A stretch of DNA of 64,000 nt, taken from assembly GCA_963576725.1 (NCBI GenBank), contig OY755252.1, forward strand, positions 29,033,078 through 29,097,077, read 5' to 3'. Shown piece after piece: positions 9,874 through 20,697 of this stretch. A program made the position numbers and the translations under genes. The notes under the pieces were generated by a model. The model saw only the letters and a list, made by a program, of their open reading frames with translations. It was not told the DNA's origin and searched no databases. This DNA is from Azorinus chamasolen. Lineage: Eukaryota; Mollusca; Bivalvia; Cardiida; Solecurtidae. Each line of letters starts with the position of its first letter. Within the stretch, counting starts at the first letter, position 1.

Positions 9874-10243
9874 TCACAGTTTCAAATAATTGTATCCTGA
9901 TTGATAACCATGTTACACGGTATCTCATCTGGATAAACACTGTATGCTTAAGCTCTTATCTGGTGGAATTGTATTGACTATAGTTTTTGTTATTTCGTAC
10001 AAGCGTTTTGAAAAATGATTGACCTTATCTCAAATTTATGCATGGAAAAAACTGAGTTAAACGTTTATTACACATGCGCCTTTTCTCGCCTTTAGAGGAG
10101 ACTCGGATCTGGCAGCTGATCAAGGCCTGTTCTGTTTGTTTATGAAATAATATATGATTCTATATTTCCTGATATGGCAAACAAATGCAGCTAATTAATA
10201 TTCATACAGTCATGTGTCTTACATGAATAATCAGGTAATTGGA
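9874..10243. other. Non-genic block A sequence
   Basis: No gene. It contains the single TTAA (9948-9951) that is occupied by a MITE in block C (50666-50911). Confidence 0.55.
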
Positions 10244-10467
10244 TTAACCCATTCCTCATATAGACGCATTTTGACGCCTCTGCAAAACTCTCAAAACCAT
10301 TGTGATAAATAGAGCATTTGCTCCTATATGAGAAAATGCTCTATGTATCACAATGGTTTCAAACTACAAAATTCCTAAAATTTTCCTTTTCTCTAGTAAA
10401 TGCTCCTTTTTGGAAGAATTTTTCAAAGAGATTGGATCTAAAAATAGCCTATGAGGAAATGCGTTAA
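10244..10467. mobile_element. TTAA MITE, family B
   Basis: A 224-bp element between TTAA 10244-10247 and 10464-10467. The ends are CCCATTCCTCATA and TATGAGGAAATGCG. The central hairpin is GAAACCATTGTGATAAATAG with AGCATTTGCTCC arms. It is in the opposite orientation to 11093-11321. Confidence 0.8.
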
Positions 10468-11092
10468 GGTCGAGGGATTAGAGATGGATACGATTAAAAT
10501 TTGTCTACGTCATCTAAATCATATATCTAACAAGGTCCCTATGCATGTTCAGTCCTATTCATATAAGAAATAAAGATATGGCTATATATTAGCTAATGCT
10601 ATAATACTCGTAATGTCATATGAACATATACATATTCGGCCATGGCAGAAACTGTATAATCCAATCTATATTATTCCATAAGCGAACAGTGTAGACCCTG
10701 ATCAAATGACTGCTCTGTTTGTGGTTGCATTCGTGAGGCTTTACTGTATTAGCATGTGGAAAATACAGCACAGCGGACCTTACTGAATTGAAACAAAAAC
10801 ACAGATGGCTCATACAGGTTCACAGTAAGATTTCTGCTTATTGACTTACACAGATCAGATTAATTAAAAAGAATAAATAAAACAGTGGGGAAAAGTGTGA
10901 GGGCGAGAAATACGTTATTGCAGTGGTTGTATTTGCGAAAGTTTACTGTACCGCAATCTAAGTCAGCACTTAGCGGAAAGTGACATTAGCTATGTTTTAT
11001 GTAACGTATTATACAGTAGCCATTATTAGAGATAGCTTTACAATAAACCGCCACTAAACCGGAATGTTAGTGGAGAGTGTTAGTGGAGCTAC
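10468..11092. other. Non-genic block A sequence with a weak hairpin
   Basis: No gene. At 10684-10725 there is a degraded GCGAACAGTGTAGACCCTG / CTGCTCTGTTTG hairpin. The rest aligns with 37040-37390 and 51160-51220. Confidence 0.5.
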
Positions 11093-11321
11093 TTAACCCA
11101 TTACCTCATAGGCTATTTTTAGATACAACCTCTGTGAATAAATCTACCGAAAAGGAACATCGACTAGAGAAAAGGACGTTTTTAGAATTTTGCAATTTGA
11201 AACCATTGTGATAAATAGAGCATTTGCTCCTATAGGAGCAAATGCTCTATTTATCACAACGGTTTCACAAAGTGACTTTTACAGAGTCGTCAAAAGTCGT
11301 CAATATGAGGGAATGGGTTAA
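11093..11321. mobile_element. TTAA MITE, family B, block A only
   Basis: A 229-bp element between TTAA 11093-11096 and 11318-11321, with ends CCCATTACCTCATA and TATGAGGGAATGGG. The central hairpin is nearly perfect over about 34 bp per arm, centred on GCTCCTATAGGAGC. It sits inside an older pogo-like repeat. Blocks B (TTAA 37417-37420) and C (51247-51250) carry the empty site. Confidence 0.92.
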
Positions 11322-11492
11322 TGAAGGGTCTAGGAGCTTTCAGCATGAATTACACATTGCATTTAGTTATCACATGTCTCAAAGACCGATATCAATACTA
11401 AATTAAACGTCCGGTTTAGTGGTTGTTTACTATGCAAGGCTAAGTCGCGGTATATGCTTCTGAACACTTTGCATGCTAGCGGCGGATTCTGA

Positions 11493-11572
11493 TCTATGCA
11501 CACAGTTTGGATCCAGATCAAGCCCCACGAGTTGTATAGGCTTGTCTGAGATCCAAATTGTTTGTTACTCAG
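11493..11572. repeat. Hairpin with GTTTGGATCC arms
   Basis: CACAGTTTGGATCCAGATCA pairs imperfectly with TGAGATCCAAATTGTTTG. Orthologues with the same loop are at 37595-37670 and 51425-51505. It resembles the hairpins inside family A MITEs. Confidence 0.6.
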
Positions 11573-11931
11573 GCTCAACGTCAGAATATAAAACAATCAG
11601 ACAGAAAACTAATAGTTTTGAAACTGTTGCAGACGACAACTGAGCAGACGACAAAATTACATACAAATGACTACCCTTTACCTGATAAACGCGTACATGT
11701 ATCTATTTTCATACATAGTAGATCCAGATCAGTCAGCTCTCATAAGGTAAGGGTGTACACGGTTTGCTTATGGAATTATACACATCCGATCGGATTCTTC
11801 TGTTTCTATAAATGTAAACTTTGTTTTAAAAATATAAATTTAAAAGTGATAGATTATGCAGATATTATGCATAATAGATGGTTAGATAAAAGGTACATAG
11901 AAAACTATACTGGGAGTTTGTGATTAAATTT
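11573..11931. other. Non-genic block A sequence
   Basis: The open frame over 11558-11923 has no recognisable similarity, and its block C counterpart (51510-52020) is not conserved as protein. Treated as non-coding. Confidence 0.5.
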
Positions 11932-11998
11932 GTAAACAGTTTGGATCCAGATGATACGCCGAGTAACCCATGGTCTCATCATGATTCAAACTGTTTAA
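11932..11998. repeat. Family A-type hairpin with an empty TTAA site
   Basis: AAACAGTTTGGATCCAGATG pairs with CATCATGATTCAAACTGTTT. The TTAA at 11995-11998 is the empty version of the site filled by a MITE at 52097-52308 in block C. Confidence 0.7.
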
Positions 11999-12063
11999 TA
12001 CTGATCGCATTAGGAAGAACCTTTCGGAAGTACAAACTAGGCTAGGATGTTTTGTACAATACT

Positions 12064-12241
12064 GGGTCCATGCTTATAAAACTTTTAGTTGAGTCTGAGA
12101 TCGTTCTCAAGTTTTTGATTGGTCAGATTTGAGCCTCTGGCTCAAATCTGACCAATCAAAAGCTTGTGAACTCAAATCGGACCAATCAAAAGCTTGAGAA
12201 CGAAACTCAGACTCAACTAAAAGCTTTATAAGCATGGACCC
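12064..12241. mobile_element. Foldback MITE, 178 bp (copy 1 of 3)
   Basis: It begins GGGTCCATGCTTATAAAAC and ends GTTTTATAAGCATGGACCC-like. The arms hold repeated TTGATTGGTCAGATTTGAG units, so most of the element can fold on itself. Copies of the same design are at 27339-27535 and 32293-32470. It has no coding capacity. Confidence 0.85.
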
Positions 12242-13179
12242 AGATTTCTTGGACTGAATGAGCAAATGATTTGTCGGTAACACAATACTGCAACGAAACG
12301 GCTCTATAAAAAAAAACAATTAATCAGACACTAGCTGTATCGTAGAGGGGTCAACACTATGACAAATGTGACGATATAGTTAAATATGAATCTAGAAATA
12401 TGTAGGTTACAGTAAAAATAGTTTAGTCATTTAGCAAAATGTATAATTATTTCTAATTATAATGGTCATTTTCAGATAATAGCCTGAATAGCAATAAGAC
12501 GTGTTTTGGCAAGAAGTTTAAAATTACCTCATTTCGCGTTTAATAATTGTCGGCTGTTGAAAATGTCGTTACCCCATTTGTTTTTAAAAACTCGATGTAG
12601 TTTCCATTCTATTACAAAGATAACGGCTGCGCTACACCCATTTCGGATCCTAATATAAGACACCGATGTTTTTTTTTCATCTGAATCAAACTGTTTGCAA
12701 AGGCTTTATGGGATGTACCCGCCGCAGACAGGTACAGAGTAAGTGAGGAGGTTGAATTTCATTCAGGCGGAACACTCTAGATGTATCCAGGAGTTGTATT
12801 ACTCAAGGTTATAGTAGGTATTAAAGGGGAAGTCTCTATAGTTGACGCAGTTCAACAAAATGTCTTGAATATACAAAACTCATTTGATTATATGCTGAAA
12901 AGAAGTATAATATTATCGCAGGAAAACATAGAATAAACGTTGAAAATGACAAAACATTCAAAAGCTATTACATGTACGTAATCAATCGAGGGGTCGAGTG
13001 ATCATCAGCAAAACGCAGAAAAAAATAGAAACGGAAAAGGCCGACAATATTTTGTTGTATTTTGTTGTAGAGCAACATTTACAAGTATTTATGAAAACTG
13101 ATATCATAAGGTTCTGTTTGCGATATAGGTTCAAATTGACAATATTCACAAAACTGATTCAACATAACAAATACCAATG
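12242..13179. other. Non-genic block A sequence
   Basis: It aligns with 52380-53367 in block C. No gene or repeat family was recognised in it. Confidence 0.5.
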
Positions 13180-13460
13180 TTTTCTGAATGTGTGGAATTC
13201 CTTCGAAAACAAAAGTAGCAATGTGAAAAGAGAATATTGCTGACTCAGTATTATTAAGTCTGTTCATGAGTAGTAATTAAAAGTGCACCACCATTAACGC
13301 TCCCTAGCACCGGCTTAAGCTGTATTAAATTCCAAAACTAATAACACCAAAACTAACGATTCCAAAGGACCAGAAACTATAACAACAATGATAATGAAGT
13401 ACGGGGCGTCTTATTACGACCGCCACGCAAAAAACTTATCACCTGCTGTTGTGAAGTAAA
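13180..13460 (-). repeat. Repeat family G, copy 1
   Basis: It matches eleven other full or partial copies in the window. Landmarks are CTAGCACCGGCTTAAGC, TGAAGTACGGGGCG and the inverted pair CAGACTC / GAGTCTG (here decayed). Orthologues are at 37718-37997 and 53368-53640. Confidence 0.8.
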
Positions 13461-13549
13461 TATTTTCTGAAAATGGGCGGACCAGCAAAAACAGCAATGC
13501 GTAAAGAGATATTACTAAAAGTATGCGCCCATGGTAGGGACTTCATTAT

Positions 13550-13735
13550 AACCCGAACTATGCGGGACACGAGTCACTGATGTCAATTACAAACAGTGTA
13601 GACCTAGATAAGAGGACTCCTAAAGGAACCCTTTCATCAGAGTCCGCACTGTGTGTCATATATATTCACCATAAGCTTGACCTGTTTGAATTTTGGAATA
13701 ATCTATTTGAAATGTCAGCGTTGAAAGGGTTAAGC
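13550..13735. mobile_element. TTAA MITE, family D
   Basis: The ends are AACCCGAACTATGCGGGACACGAG-like on the left and CAGCGTTGAAAGGGTTAA on the right. The central hairpin is CAGTGTAGACC with GGACTCCTAAAGG. A second copy of the right half follows to 13816. Orthologues are 38073-38260 and 54276-54464. Confidence 0.7.
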
Positions 13736-13813
13736 ATTCCTAAATATTCACCATAAGCTGGGCCTGTTTGAATTTTGGAATAGTCTATTTCAACAGCCAG
13801 CGTCGTAAGGGTT

Positions 13814-13920
13814 AAAAGACAGACACCGGAGTTTCACTTTGTGAAAAATACCGAATTATATAATAATGAATATAGTTTATTAGGTGATTTTGCAAATGAG
13901 TCTCCGATGTCTGCCTTTAA
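13814..13920. mobile_element. Small inverted-repeat element, family H (about 105 bp)
   Basis: The inverted ends AAGACAGACACCGGAGTTTC and ACTCCGATGTCTGCCTTTAA enclose a short AT-rich middle. Orthologues are 38259-38366 and 54463-54559. It adjoins a family D MITE in all three blocks. Confidence 0.7.
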
Positions 13921-14084
13921 GAGTGTTTAGCTATACATGTATTTGTATTCTCGCTGCTCTGTATCACACACGATGCGTACCCAGGAGTTGCATTACTTAG
14001 TTTTACAGTCAGTATCTTAAGTGTGTTTAGTTGAACTGGACCCCACAAGTAAGTATTGTGTTTTTGTATTTCACGCTTTCACGC

Positions 14085-14193
14085 TGCAAACAGAGCAGAC
14101 ACTAACCAGACGGTGTCTATACGAGCCGTCTGATTTGGACCTACTCTATTTGCAAAGGCGTAAAAAAGGCGTATCTATGGAGTAAAGGGTTAA
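14085..14193. mobile_element. Family C MITE half with hairpin, ending at TTAA
   Basis: The hairpin GCAAACAGAGCAGACACTAA / GGACCTACTCTATTTGC is followed by AAAGGCGT repeats and GGAGTAAAGGGTTAA (TTAA 14190-14193). A second, oppositely oriented MITE end (CCCATTACTTCTAG) starts at the same TTAA. Confidence 0.65.
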
Positions 14194-14795
14194 CCCATTA
14201 CTTCTAGATACTCATTTGAATACCTTTACAAACAGTCTGATCAGGATCTGCGCTGCATAAAGAGTTTAGTCTACAGTTTAGTACATCGCAAAACATTCCT
14301 GTGTCCATGTGCTATTATAACCACCCAAAACCTTTGTTTCTAAAATAGAAGAGGAGCAATCGAGAGGACACCGTAAAGAAACATGTATGGATAGGATAGA
14401 ATATTCAATATTTTGTTAAACATATCAATTATGTGTATTTTAATGATTCACATGTTTAAATCTAGTGCATGTTATAGACGAAGACTGGCATGAAAAATAC
14501 AGCAGAACCCATGTCTGCTTTATATTTCAGTATAACCCGAATGAGCATGTTTGTTTTAGAATGGTGTTGCACTAGGTTATTTTCATGTTTATATTTGTGT
14601 TGTTCGTTCTTTCGCTCGTTTGTTTTATCGATTGTTTAATTGGCTTTCGATTGTTTGTTTCATTTTTTCACGAGGTAAAGAGATAATAATACTATGCCCA
14701 ACCCAACAGACATACCAAGTTCAAGTGAAATGTTTTCTTGTAAAATGTCTAGACTCACTTGTAATCTAATTTGAGATACAATCTATTAAAATGTT
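14194..14795. other. Non-genic block A sequence
   Basis: It aligns with 38775-39410 and 55020-55645. No gene. Confidence 0.5.
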
Positions 14796-15017
14796 TTTAT
14801 CCAGTCACCAGGCTTCTCTAGTGACATAATAAAGTGGGTGCAGATAAACTTAGGTTTATTAGGTTACTTCCGGTAGTAGAAGGTTTATTAGGTTAGTAGA
14901 TATGCGTAATGATTCTATAACCATGGAACTATTTTAATTTTCTGTAAAAATGCATAAAAATCATTTTAACGAAATAGATCTAACTACGGTGGCACTGAGG
15001 TGACATATGCAAGATTT

Positions 15018-15345
15018 TTTTTCAAGTTTGTTTTCCCGAGATACTTTTTTTTATTATCTCGAGAAAACGAAAAAAAAGGTCGTTTTTAAGAGACAATTTT
15101 TTTTATTATCTCGAGAAAACGAAACAAAGTTCGTTTTCCTGAGATAATTTTTTTTATTATCTCAAGAAAACGAAGTAGTTCGTTTTGACGAGATAATTTT
15201 TTTTATTATCTCGAGAAAACGAAAAAAAGTTCGTTTTCATGAGATAATTTTTTTTACTATCTCAAGAAAACGAAGTAGTTCGTTTTAACGTGATAATTTA
15301 TTTTATTATCTCGAGAAAACGAAACAAAGTTCGTTTTCTTGAGAT
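15018..15345. repeat. Left subterminal array of about 50-bp palindromic units
   Basis: About six units of roughly 50 bp alternate TTATCTCGAGAAAACGAA with TTCGTTTTCCTGAGATAA. Each unit is itself a partial palindrome. Similar subterminal arrays serve as transposase binding regions in several DNA transposon groups. Confidence 0.8.
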
Positions 15346-15556
15346 GATTTTTTAAGTCGTGCACACGACTTAATAAGCCAATCAGAACCCTCCGTCAGAG
15401 TCAATTGTTCATCTATGGGGTTTCTCGTTTCCCGCTAACTTTCTACTGTATGTGTGTGTATGAGTATAAATTGCTATGCTTTCTGTAGGTGTTTTGGTGA
15501 TGGTGGCGTTTTGTGTGTGGCTTTTCCTGCTTGATTTTACTACTTTTTCATTGATA

Positions 15557-15935
15557 GATTTGCAAACACTTTGGACCTAGATCAGACAACAATTAACAAG
15601 CGTCTGATCAGGATCTAAGCTGTTTGATACTCGGGCAATATAATTTTCCCAAAGTAAGCGAATCAGAAGTACATGTAGTTACGAATTTATGCGGAAGTGA
15701 ATTACGTTTGCTGCGTGATAAGAGTTATCCCGATATATACGCATTTTATCACCAACTTTGCAAACAAAGAAGACCCGCATTCAGACAGTTCCTATAGGAG
15801 ATACCAGATCAGGGTCTATTATGTTTCCTTAGAAAATGTCATAAATCAAGAGTTTAACTGTCTACGCCAGAGTAAACCCTGAACAGATAGCTCCTGAAGG
15901 AGTTGTCTAACCAGGGTCTTCTATATTTGCTTTGA
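15557..15935. repeat. Three hairpins inside the long-TIR transposon
   Basis: GCAAACACTTTGGACCTAGATCAGAC / GTCTGATCAGGATCTAAGC-type arms lie at 15560-15635. Two more, with GTTCCTATAGGAGA (about 15789) and AGCTCCTGAAGGAG (about 15890) cores, follow. They belong to the same hairpin type as in the TTAA MITEs. Confidence 0.65.
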
Positions 15936-16914
15936 AAATACTAAAATATAGAATATAGGCTACTGCCTCAAAGAATCGAAGTTTGTGTATAAACCTGTTG
16001 AAAGCCGGGAAGATGTATTCGACATATGGGAAACGGATGGACGCTATCCATAAACAATTTAACCCTTTCCTTCATAGTTTCTATTAAAACTTAATTTTAA
16101 GTAGATCTAGTTATATAGATTTACATGCATTCGTAAGGGTAGAAACTCTCTTAAATATTTATGGAGGAAATGGTTAGCGTATCAACGCGAGAAACAGTTG
16201 CGTCTATTGAAAAGTGTATAGGCCTACATGTACTTTGGTCTCATATCTAACCAATCTGATTCACTGCTTTTGTATAATAAACCAATTACAAGCCTTATTT
16301 AGAACTACTCAAACAATATTTCACGGAGTAGAAATCTACATTATGGCAAAAGCCTAAATATTGCCGAGAAAGCTATAATAAATATTTGAAGTAGTAGATC
16401 TACAACTGTGTGAATGATTACTACTGCGTTCTATGATGTAGATGTTCTCGGCTAAGTAGGAATCAGACAGCGCAAGTAACAATTCCGTTAATGATGGACA
16501 GAGTAGGAATTCTTACTTTGGGCAGTGCATTTCCAGAATTGTTCTTGCGTATAATAGGAATTGGGACAAAGTGAGAATAGCTGTGATCGTTGCCTGGTGT
16601 CTATGTACATTTATATTGCATTGCACAAAGGACGGGGAATGGCATAAGCTTTATAATGATGTATAAATTATGGAGATAGCTTTAAAATCGCAGACATAAC
16701 ACGCGTTTATATACATTTTCATACTGCGAACATGTAAAGTAAAAAGCACGGGTCATAGTGATGTTTGATACGTCACGATAACGTTATACGCAATTATGAC
16801 GTCATATAAGTTCATCCCTTGTCTCGGCCATTTTCTCATAGGCCTCAAATACTTGCGAAAACTGTTGACTCTGATGGAGGGTTCTGATTGGCTTATTAAG
16901 TCGTGCGCACGACT
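15936..16914. other. Interior of the long-TIR transposon
   Basis: No coding frame. At 16062-16180 a MITE-like pair of ends is seen (TTAACCCTTTCCTTCATAG and TTTATGGAGGAAATGGTTA). Confidence 0.5.
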
Positions 16915-17090
16915 TAAAAAATTATCTCAGGAAAACGAACTTTTTTTTGTTTTCTCGAGATAATAAAAACATTATCTCGTCAAAACGAACTACTTCGTTT
17001 TCTTGAGATAATAAAAAATATTATCTCAAGCAAACGAACTTTGTTTCGTTTTCTCGAGATAATAAAAAAAAATATCTCGGGAAAACAAAC
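16915..17090. repeat. Right subterminal array
   Basis: It has about three to four of the same units in inverted orientation, fewer than on the left side. Confidence 0.8.
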
Positions 17091-17184
17091 TTGAAAAAAA
17101 AAATCTTGCATATGTCACCTCAGTGCCACCGTATCTAACAGAAAATTCACCAAAAGATTTATTCAAATGAGAAAAAATAAAAAT

Positions 17185-17300
17185 AATTGGCTATACCTGG
17201 ATTCGAACCCGCGCCTGATCCTACAAAAAACAATTCTAATCACTCTTAGACACACTAGAGACGTCGTCCTTACCGATTACGCAACTGAGACCACACACAA
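17185..17300 (-). tRNA. tRNA-like sequence (pseudogene or SINE head)
   Basis: On the minus strand a box A-like TTGCGTAATCGGTAAGG and a perfect box B GGTTCGAATCC are about 65 bases apart. The acceptor stem halves (GGTCTCA and GTATAGCC) pair poorly, and the spacing is longer than in a normal tRNA. It is more likely a tRNA-derived promoter of a SINE or a decayed tRNA than a working gene. Confidence 0.4.
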
Positions 17301-18099
17301 AGTGACGTTGATTTATCAGTTTTATTAATTTAATCCACCGCTGGCGAAACGCGTTTTTGATAAAATCAAACCTGGAAGCAAAGATTGACAGATAAATGTT
17401 TTCTTTTTACTCTCATGATAATTTGATTGATAAACTCTTACAGGGGCGGTGATAGTCATATAACTAAATATAGCCTGTTCAGATCCATCGATTTATGAGT
17501 GACGTTCTAGGTCTATCTAAAAATAGAAAGCGAGACTACGGAACTCGAATTTGACCAGAGAATATAACCATGTCTGTTTGAAATAACTTATCGACCATCG
17601 ATTCAAGTCATCTTATTTTTCAAATTCAACCACGTTTTTCCCTCTTGTAATGCAAGTATCGACACTATTTTCCTCTGCGGTAGCTCATTAGATCTATTTA
17701 CGTCTAAATGGAAATGAAAAGGGAGGGATCCGTTAATCGAAAAAACCGCATTTTCAATATAAATTATTTCAAGAGTGTTATGTTTTATGAGTATGAAAAA
17801 AGATATTAAACTAAATTGACTGGATAAATCGAATAATAGGTTATTGCCGTAGCCAGCCTCACCTCAACGTTTTCTCCCCTCGTCGGATAAAGGCGTCCCA
17901 TCTACAGTACTAACCTATTATTCTCTATATCTCTTCATTTAGGTGGGAGAATTTGAAACAACAGAATCTGCATTATATATCCTATAAAGATTCGCGGCTC
18001 TCATGGATTTGACGTGTGTTTTGTTTCTATTCACTTTATAAAAAACAATTATAATGCAATTGATTGTCATTATCTCAAACTTCAAGGGACCATACAAAT
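17301..18099. other. Non-genic
   Basis: The first part (to 17930) belongs to the compound insertion. From 17931 the sequence again matches block C (55665 onward). No gene. Confidence 0.5.
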
Positions 18100-18360
18100 T
18101 AGTCCGAGATAACAGAGATTCTAGTTATCCGATTTCTAGTCTGAACAAACTCTCAAGTAAGTTCACAGCTTCATGCAGGTCGACATTCAGCATTACTTTT
18201 CGACCTAAATTAAGGTGCAACATGTGTTTCTAGATAAGCACAGTGATACGTTTTAGAATAAATCTGTATATTAAATGTTGGAAGGTTTGAACTTTTACTT
18301 CGAGTAATCACACATATTGAGTTATCCGAGTTCGAAATAACCAAATGCAACCGTAGTTGT
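18100..18360. mobile_element. Pogo-like repeat with decayed hairpin
   Basis: TTCTAGTTATCCGATTTC at the left and GAGTTATCCGAGTTCGA at the right resemble the TTATTCGAA-type ends of family E. The better-preserved block C copy (55840-56105) has a hairpin around ACTCCTATCGGAGT. Block B keeps only its first 60 bp (39435-39480). Confidence 0.5.
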
Positions 18361-18462
18361 GGCCTATGTCTGAGTTGGCAAATTCTTTTCTGTTAGGAGG
18401 ATTGAAAACTGTCGTAAAGAAAGCAAAAGAACAATAACAAGTAAACATATATCAGTACAAAT

Positions 18463-18665
18463 ATGAATCAAACAGGAAACAACACATACAGAACTAACAG
18501 CCGCCCGAACGGCAACACAAGAAAACACAGCAAATGTACATAACTATCAAAAACACAAAGAGACGCACAAAGACAACACAAACATAAAATAGGGGGAGAT
18601 GAAAGTACCGCCTTGGAACGTTCAGCGATAAAAGTAACGGAGGGGGGGGGGGGGGAGAGTTAAAC
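18463..18665 (-). mobile_element. SINE1 fragment
   Basis: CAGGAAACAACACATACAG, ACCGCCTTGGAACGTTCAG and a long poly-G run at 18642-18656 match the SINE1 family in reverse. The block C orthologue is 56219-56420. Confidence 0.7.
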
Positions 18666-19059
18666 CCTATAAGTTGCGTAGAACATTTAGACAATGACTA
18701 ATTTGTACTTTACGAGTTATACTGGCAAATATGTCGTATATTCATGAATATCACACACAACTTATAAAACAAGAGCGCCGGGTGTGGATTCCAACGCTCG
18801 TCTGTCATTTGAAAGTTTTATATAAAAAGCTAGACATAGTATGGTAAATTAATGACAAATGTCCAAAGTTTTCATAAGGGGGTGTCTGTTAAGTTGGAAG
18901 ATAATCTTTGATTTATATAAAGTGCCAAACTAAATGAAGCACATTAGAAATAATATTATCAATAAAATTGGACGATGCTCCTGAAGTTATGCTTTTAAAC
19001 TTTGCTCTTCTATATTTTCACCATCAAGTTTGTATCAGCTTCCATCAAACATGTTGTGT
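18666..19059. other. Non-genic upstream region of receptor copy 1
   Basis: It aligns with 56421-56654. No promoter motif could be assigned. Confidence 0.45.
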
Positions 19060-19372
19060 AGTTATTTGGAGTTTATTTTTTATTTACATGTTGACTTGGT
19101 GAAGGTGGGATAAGTGCGAGGTTGGGTACCCGTAAACCAGGTTTAAGCTCCCATTAGCCATTTTGACTACTGACCGTTCCAAGGCGGTGCTCCTGAGTTC
19201 ACCCTATGATCAGCTTGGTTATTTAATATGCTTAATGTTTAATGTTTTTCTTATTATTATGTGTCCTGTTTGGTTTTGTCTTGTGGCTGTGCCGTTTCGT
19301 TTTAGGTGGTGTTTGGTGTGTCGTCTTTTCGTATGTGGTTCTCCTTGTTTGACTGTTTTTCTATATATACAA
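19060..19372 (+). mobile_element. SINE2 repeat, nearly complete
   Basis: It runs from a box A-like GTGTAGTTATTTGGAG through GAGGTTGGGTACCCGTAAACC (box B-like) and ACTGACCGTTCCAAGGCGG to CTCCTTGTTTGACTG. The block C orthologue is 56655-56955. Another copy is at 42305-42632. tRNA origin is inferred from the box-like motifs. Confidence 0.7.
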
Positions 19373-19677
19373 AACATGATTAAGGTCCAGGTCCAAATCA
19401 GAAGTGTAAACTAATATAATTTCAAGAATAACTTCTTTATTATCCCACCAATTATTATTGTGTGACCACTTTTTAGAATCGTCTCTTTGAGACGATTCCA
19501 AAGAGTTGTCATAGCATAGGGTTTTGTGCAGGAATTACTATTTTAGTACTTGAGTACACGTTTTTTTTTGTTTCTCTGTTATATATATCCAACATAATTT
19601 ACAATGTACAGTTGCTCTTTTTAATAAGAAGCAGATCATTATAGCATTTCTGATGCCTGTATTTCAGATATTCCGAA

Positions 19678-20061
19678 ATGGTGAAATGCCTTGCTGCTGC
19701 TGTTTTATTTTGCCTTGGTCTATCAATTGGAACATGTTTCTCGCCAGCGGATGTCAATACTCTGAAACAGCGTTTGCTGAATAGGTATGATACAAGTACT
19801 AACCCGATCACAAATTCATCTTTTATTAACGTCGACATAGCTATCAGAATAAGTTCAATCGGAGGTGTAGATGAAACGTCCGAGAAGTTCACAACAGTGT
19901 TGATCATTTCTACAGCATGGACAGATGAATTATTGCAGTGGAATATAACGGAAAATGGTATTACTGAGATACAAATGCAACATGACAAAGTTTGGGTTCC
20001 AGAACTAAAGATCTTCAATAAGCACCACGAAAGCAGTAGTGACGATGGAGACAGAGTGAAA
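19678..20061 (+). CDS. Nicotinic acetylcholine receptor-like subunit, copy 1, exon 1
   Basis: This exon encodes the first 128 residues of a Cys-loop ligand-gated ion channel, a pentameric membrane receptor opened by a neurotransmitter. Residues 1-22 form a signal peptide (hydrophobic LAAAVLFCLGLSIG core). The start of the ligand-binding domain follows, with LKQRLLNRYDTSTNP, the DVDIAIRISS strand, the Trp-containing AWTDELLQWN segment (loop D side) and VWVPELKIFN (loop A side). The donor is AAA|GTGAGT at 20061/20062, phase 0. A leader exon may lie upstream, because TTTCAG occurs 10 bases before the ATG. Exon 2 is 4.7 kb downstream and completes the protein. The block C copy of this exon is broken. 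Confidence 0.88.
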
Positions 20062-20184
20062 GTGAGTATTAAACCTTAAAGGTCCCAATTTATATATGTA
20101 TTAATTATTTAAGGTTCCCATATTATAGTTATTGATTATCGTTTAGGTTCCATTTATACTTATTATCCTGTTGATCCCCATACT

Positions 20185-20420
20185 ATATAGGGTTCCACAA
20201 GGAGCCCTCTGATCTAGGTCAAAACTGTTTGCATATGACACGCCAATGGTCTCATTTGTGTGAAAGAATTATCCCTTACAATGCTGAATTCAAGCATTTA
20301 AGCAGGCCAAGATTACTAAAGAAAAATGTAACAACACAAATAGTGTAGACTCTAACGAGATGTCTCCTCTATGAGCCCTCTCATCTTGGTCTACACTGTT
20401 TACCAATGACATTATTGACT
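20185..20420. repeat. Two MITE hairpins in the intron
   Basis: GGTTCCACAAGGAGCC with GATCTAGGTC (about 20190-20235) and a family D-type hairpin AATAGTGTAGACTCTAACG / CATCTTGGTCTACACTGTTT (20340-20402). Orthologues are at 57850-58065. Confidence 0.6.
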
Positions 20421-20440
20421 GATACCCCGTACTGTACACT

Positions 20441-20697
20441 TAATTTACAACAGCAAGTGCTCGTGTGGCGGTCGTAAAAGTTCGCCCCGTACTTCATTCT
20501 CAGTGTTGTTATATTTTCAGGTCCTTCGGGATCATTAATTTGGATGGTATTAGATTTGAAAATTGAACGCTGCTTAAACCGGTGCTAGGGGCCGTGAGTA
20601 GTGTTGCACTTTTATTAAAACCGAGTCTGTAATGTTCTCTTATCGCATTGCTACTTTTGCTTTCGACGGCTCTCCCACTTCGCTTCTTTAAAAGTGC
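20441..20697 (+). repeat. Repeat family G
   Basis: GTGTGGCGGTCGTAAAAG, CGCCCCGTACTTCATTCTC, AACCGGTGCTAGGGG and AAAACCGAGTCTG appear in order. The orthologue is 58098-58340. The CAGACTC partner of the inner hairpin is missing here. Confidence 0.8.

Larger units (their letters stand above)
14986..17132. mobile_element. Long-inverted-repeat DNA transposon with subterminal arrays
   Basis: The ends are TACGGTGGCACTGAGGTGAC and its complement, followed on both sides by CATATGCAAGATTTTTTT and by arrays of TTATCTCGAGAAAACGAA-type units. A further inverted pair (AGTCGTGCACACGACTTAAT / AAGTCGTGCGCACGACTTAA) closes the arms at 15354-15375 and 16898-16920. The flanking TCTAAC (6 bp, possibly 7) is duplicated. 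No transposase frame is visible in the 1.5-kb middle, so it is non-autonomous. The superfamily is not recognised. Confidence 0.85.
14796..17930. mobile_element. 3.1-kb compound insertion, block A only
   Basis: In blocks B (39405-39415) and C (55645-55660) the flanking sequence is continuous (TTAAAATGTTT joined to TCTTCATGTAG-like). Block A has 3.1 kb extra here. It consists of an outer unit (14796-14985 and 17133-17930) with a tRNA-like region, and an inner transposon at 14986-17132. The outer unit is unclassified. Confidence 0.75.

Noticed and set aside
12107..12319. A minus-strand frame with repeated peptide segments
   Set aside because: The peptide repeat only mirrors the internal DNA repeats of the foldback MITE.
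19599..20018. A 139-residue minus-strand frame over receptor exon 1
   Set aside because: It is the antisense shadow of the receptor coding exon.
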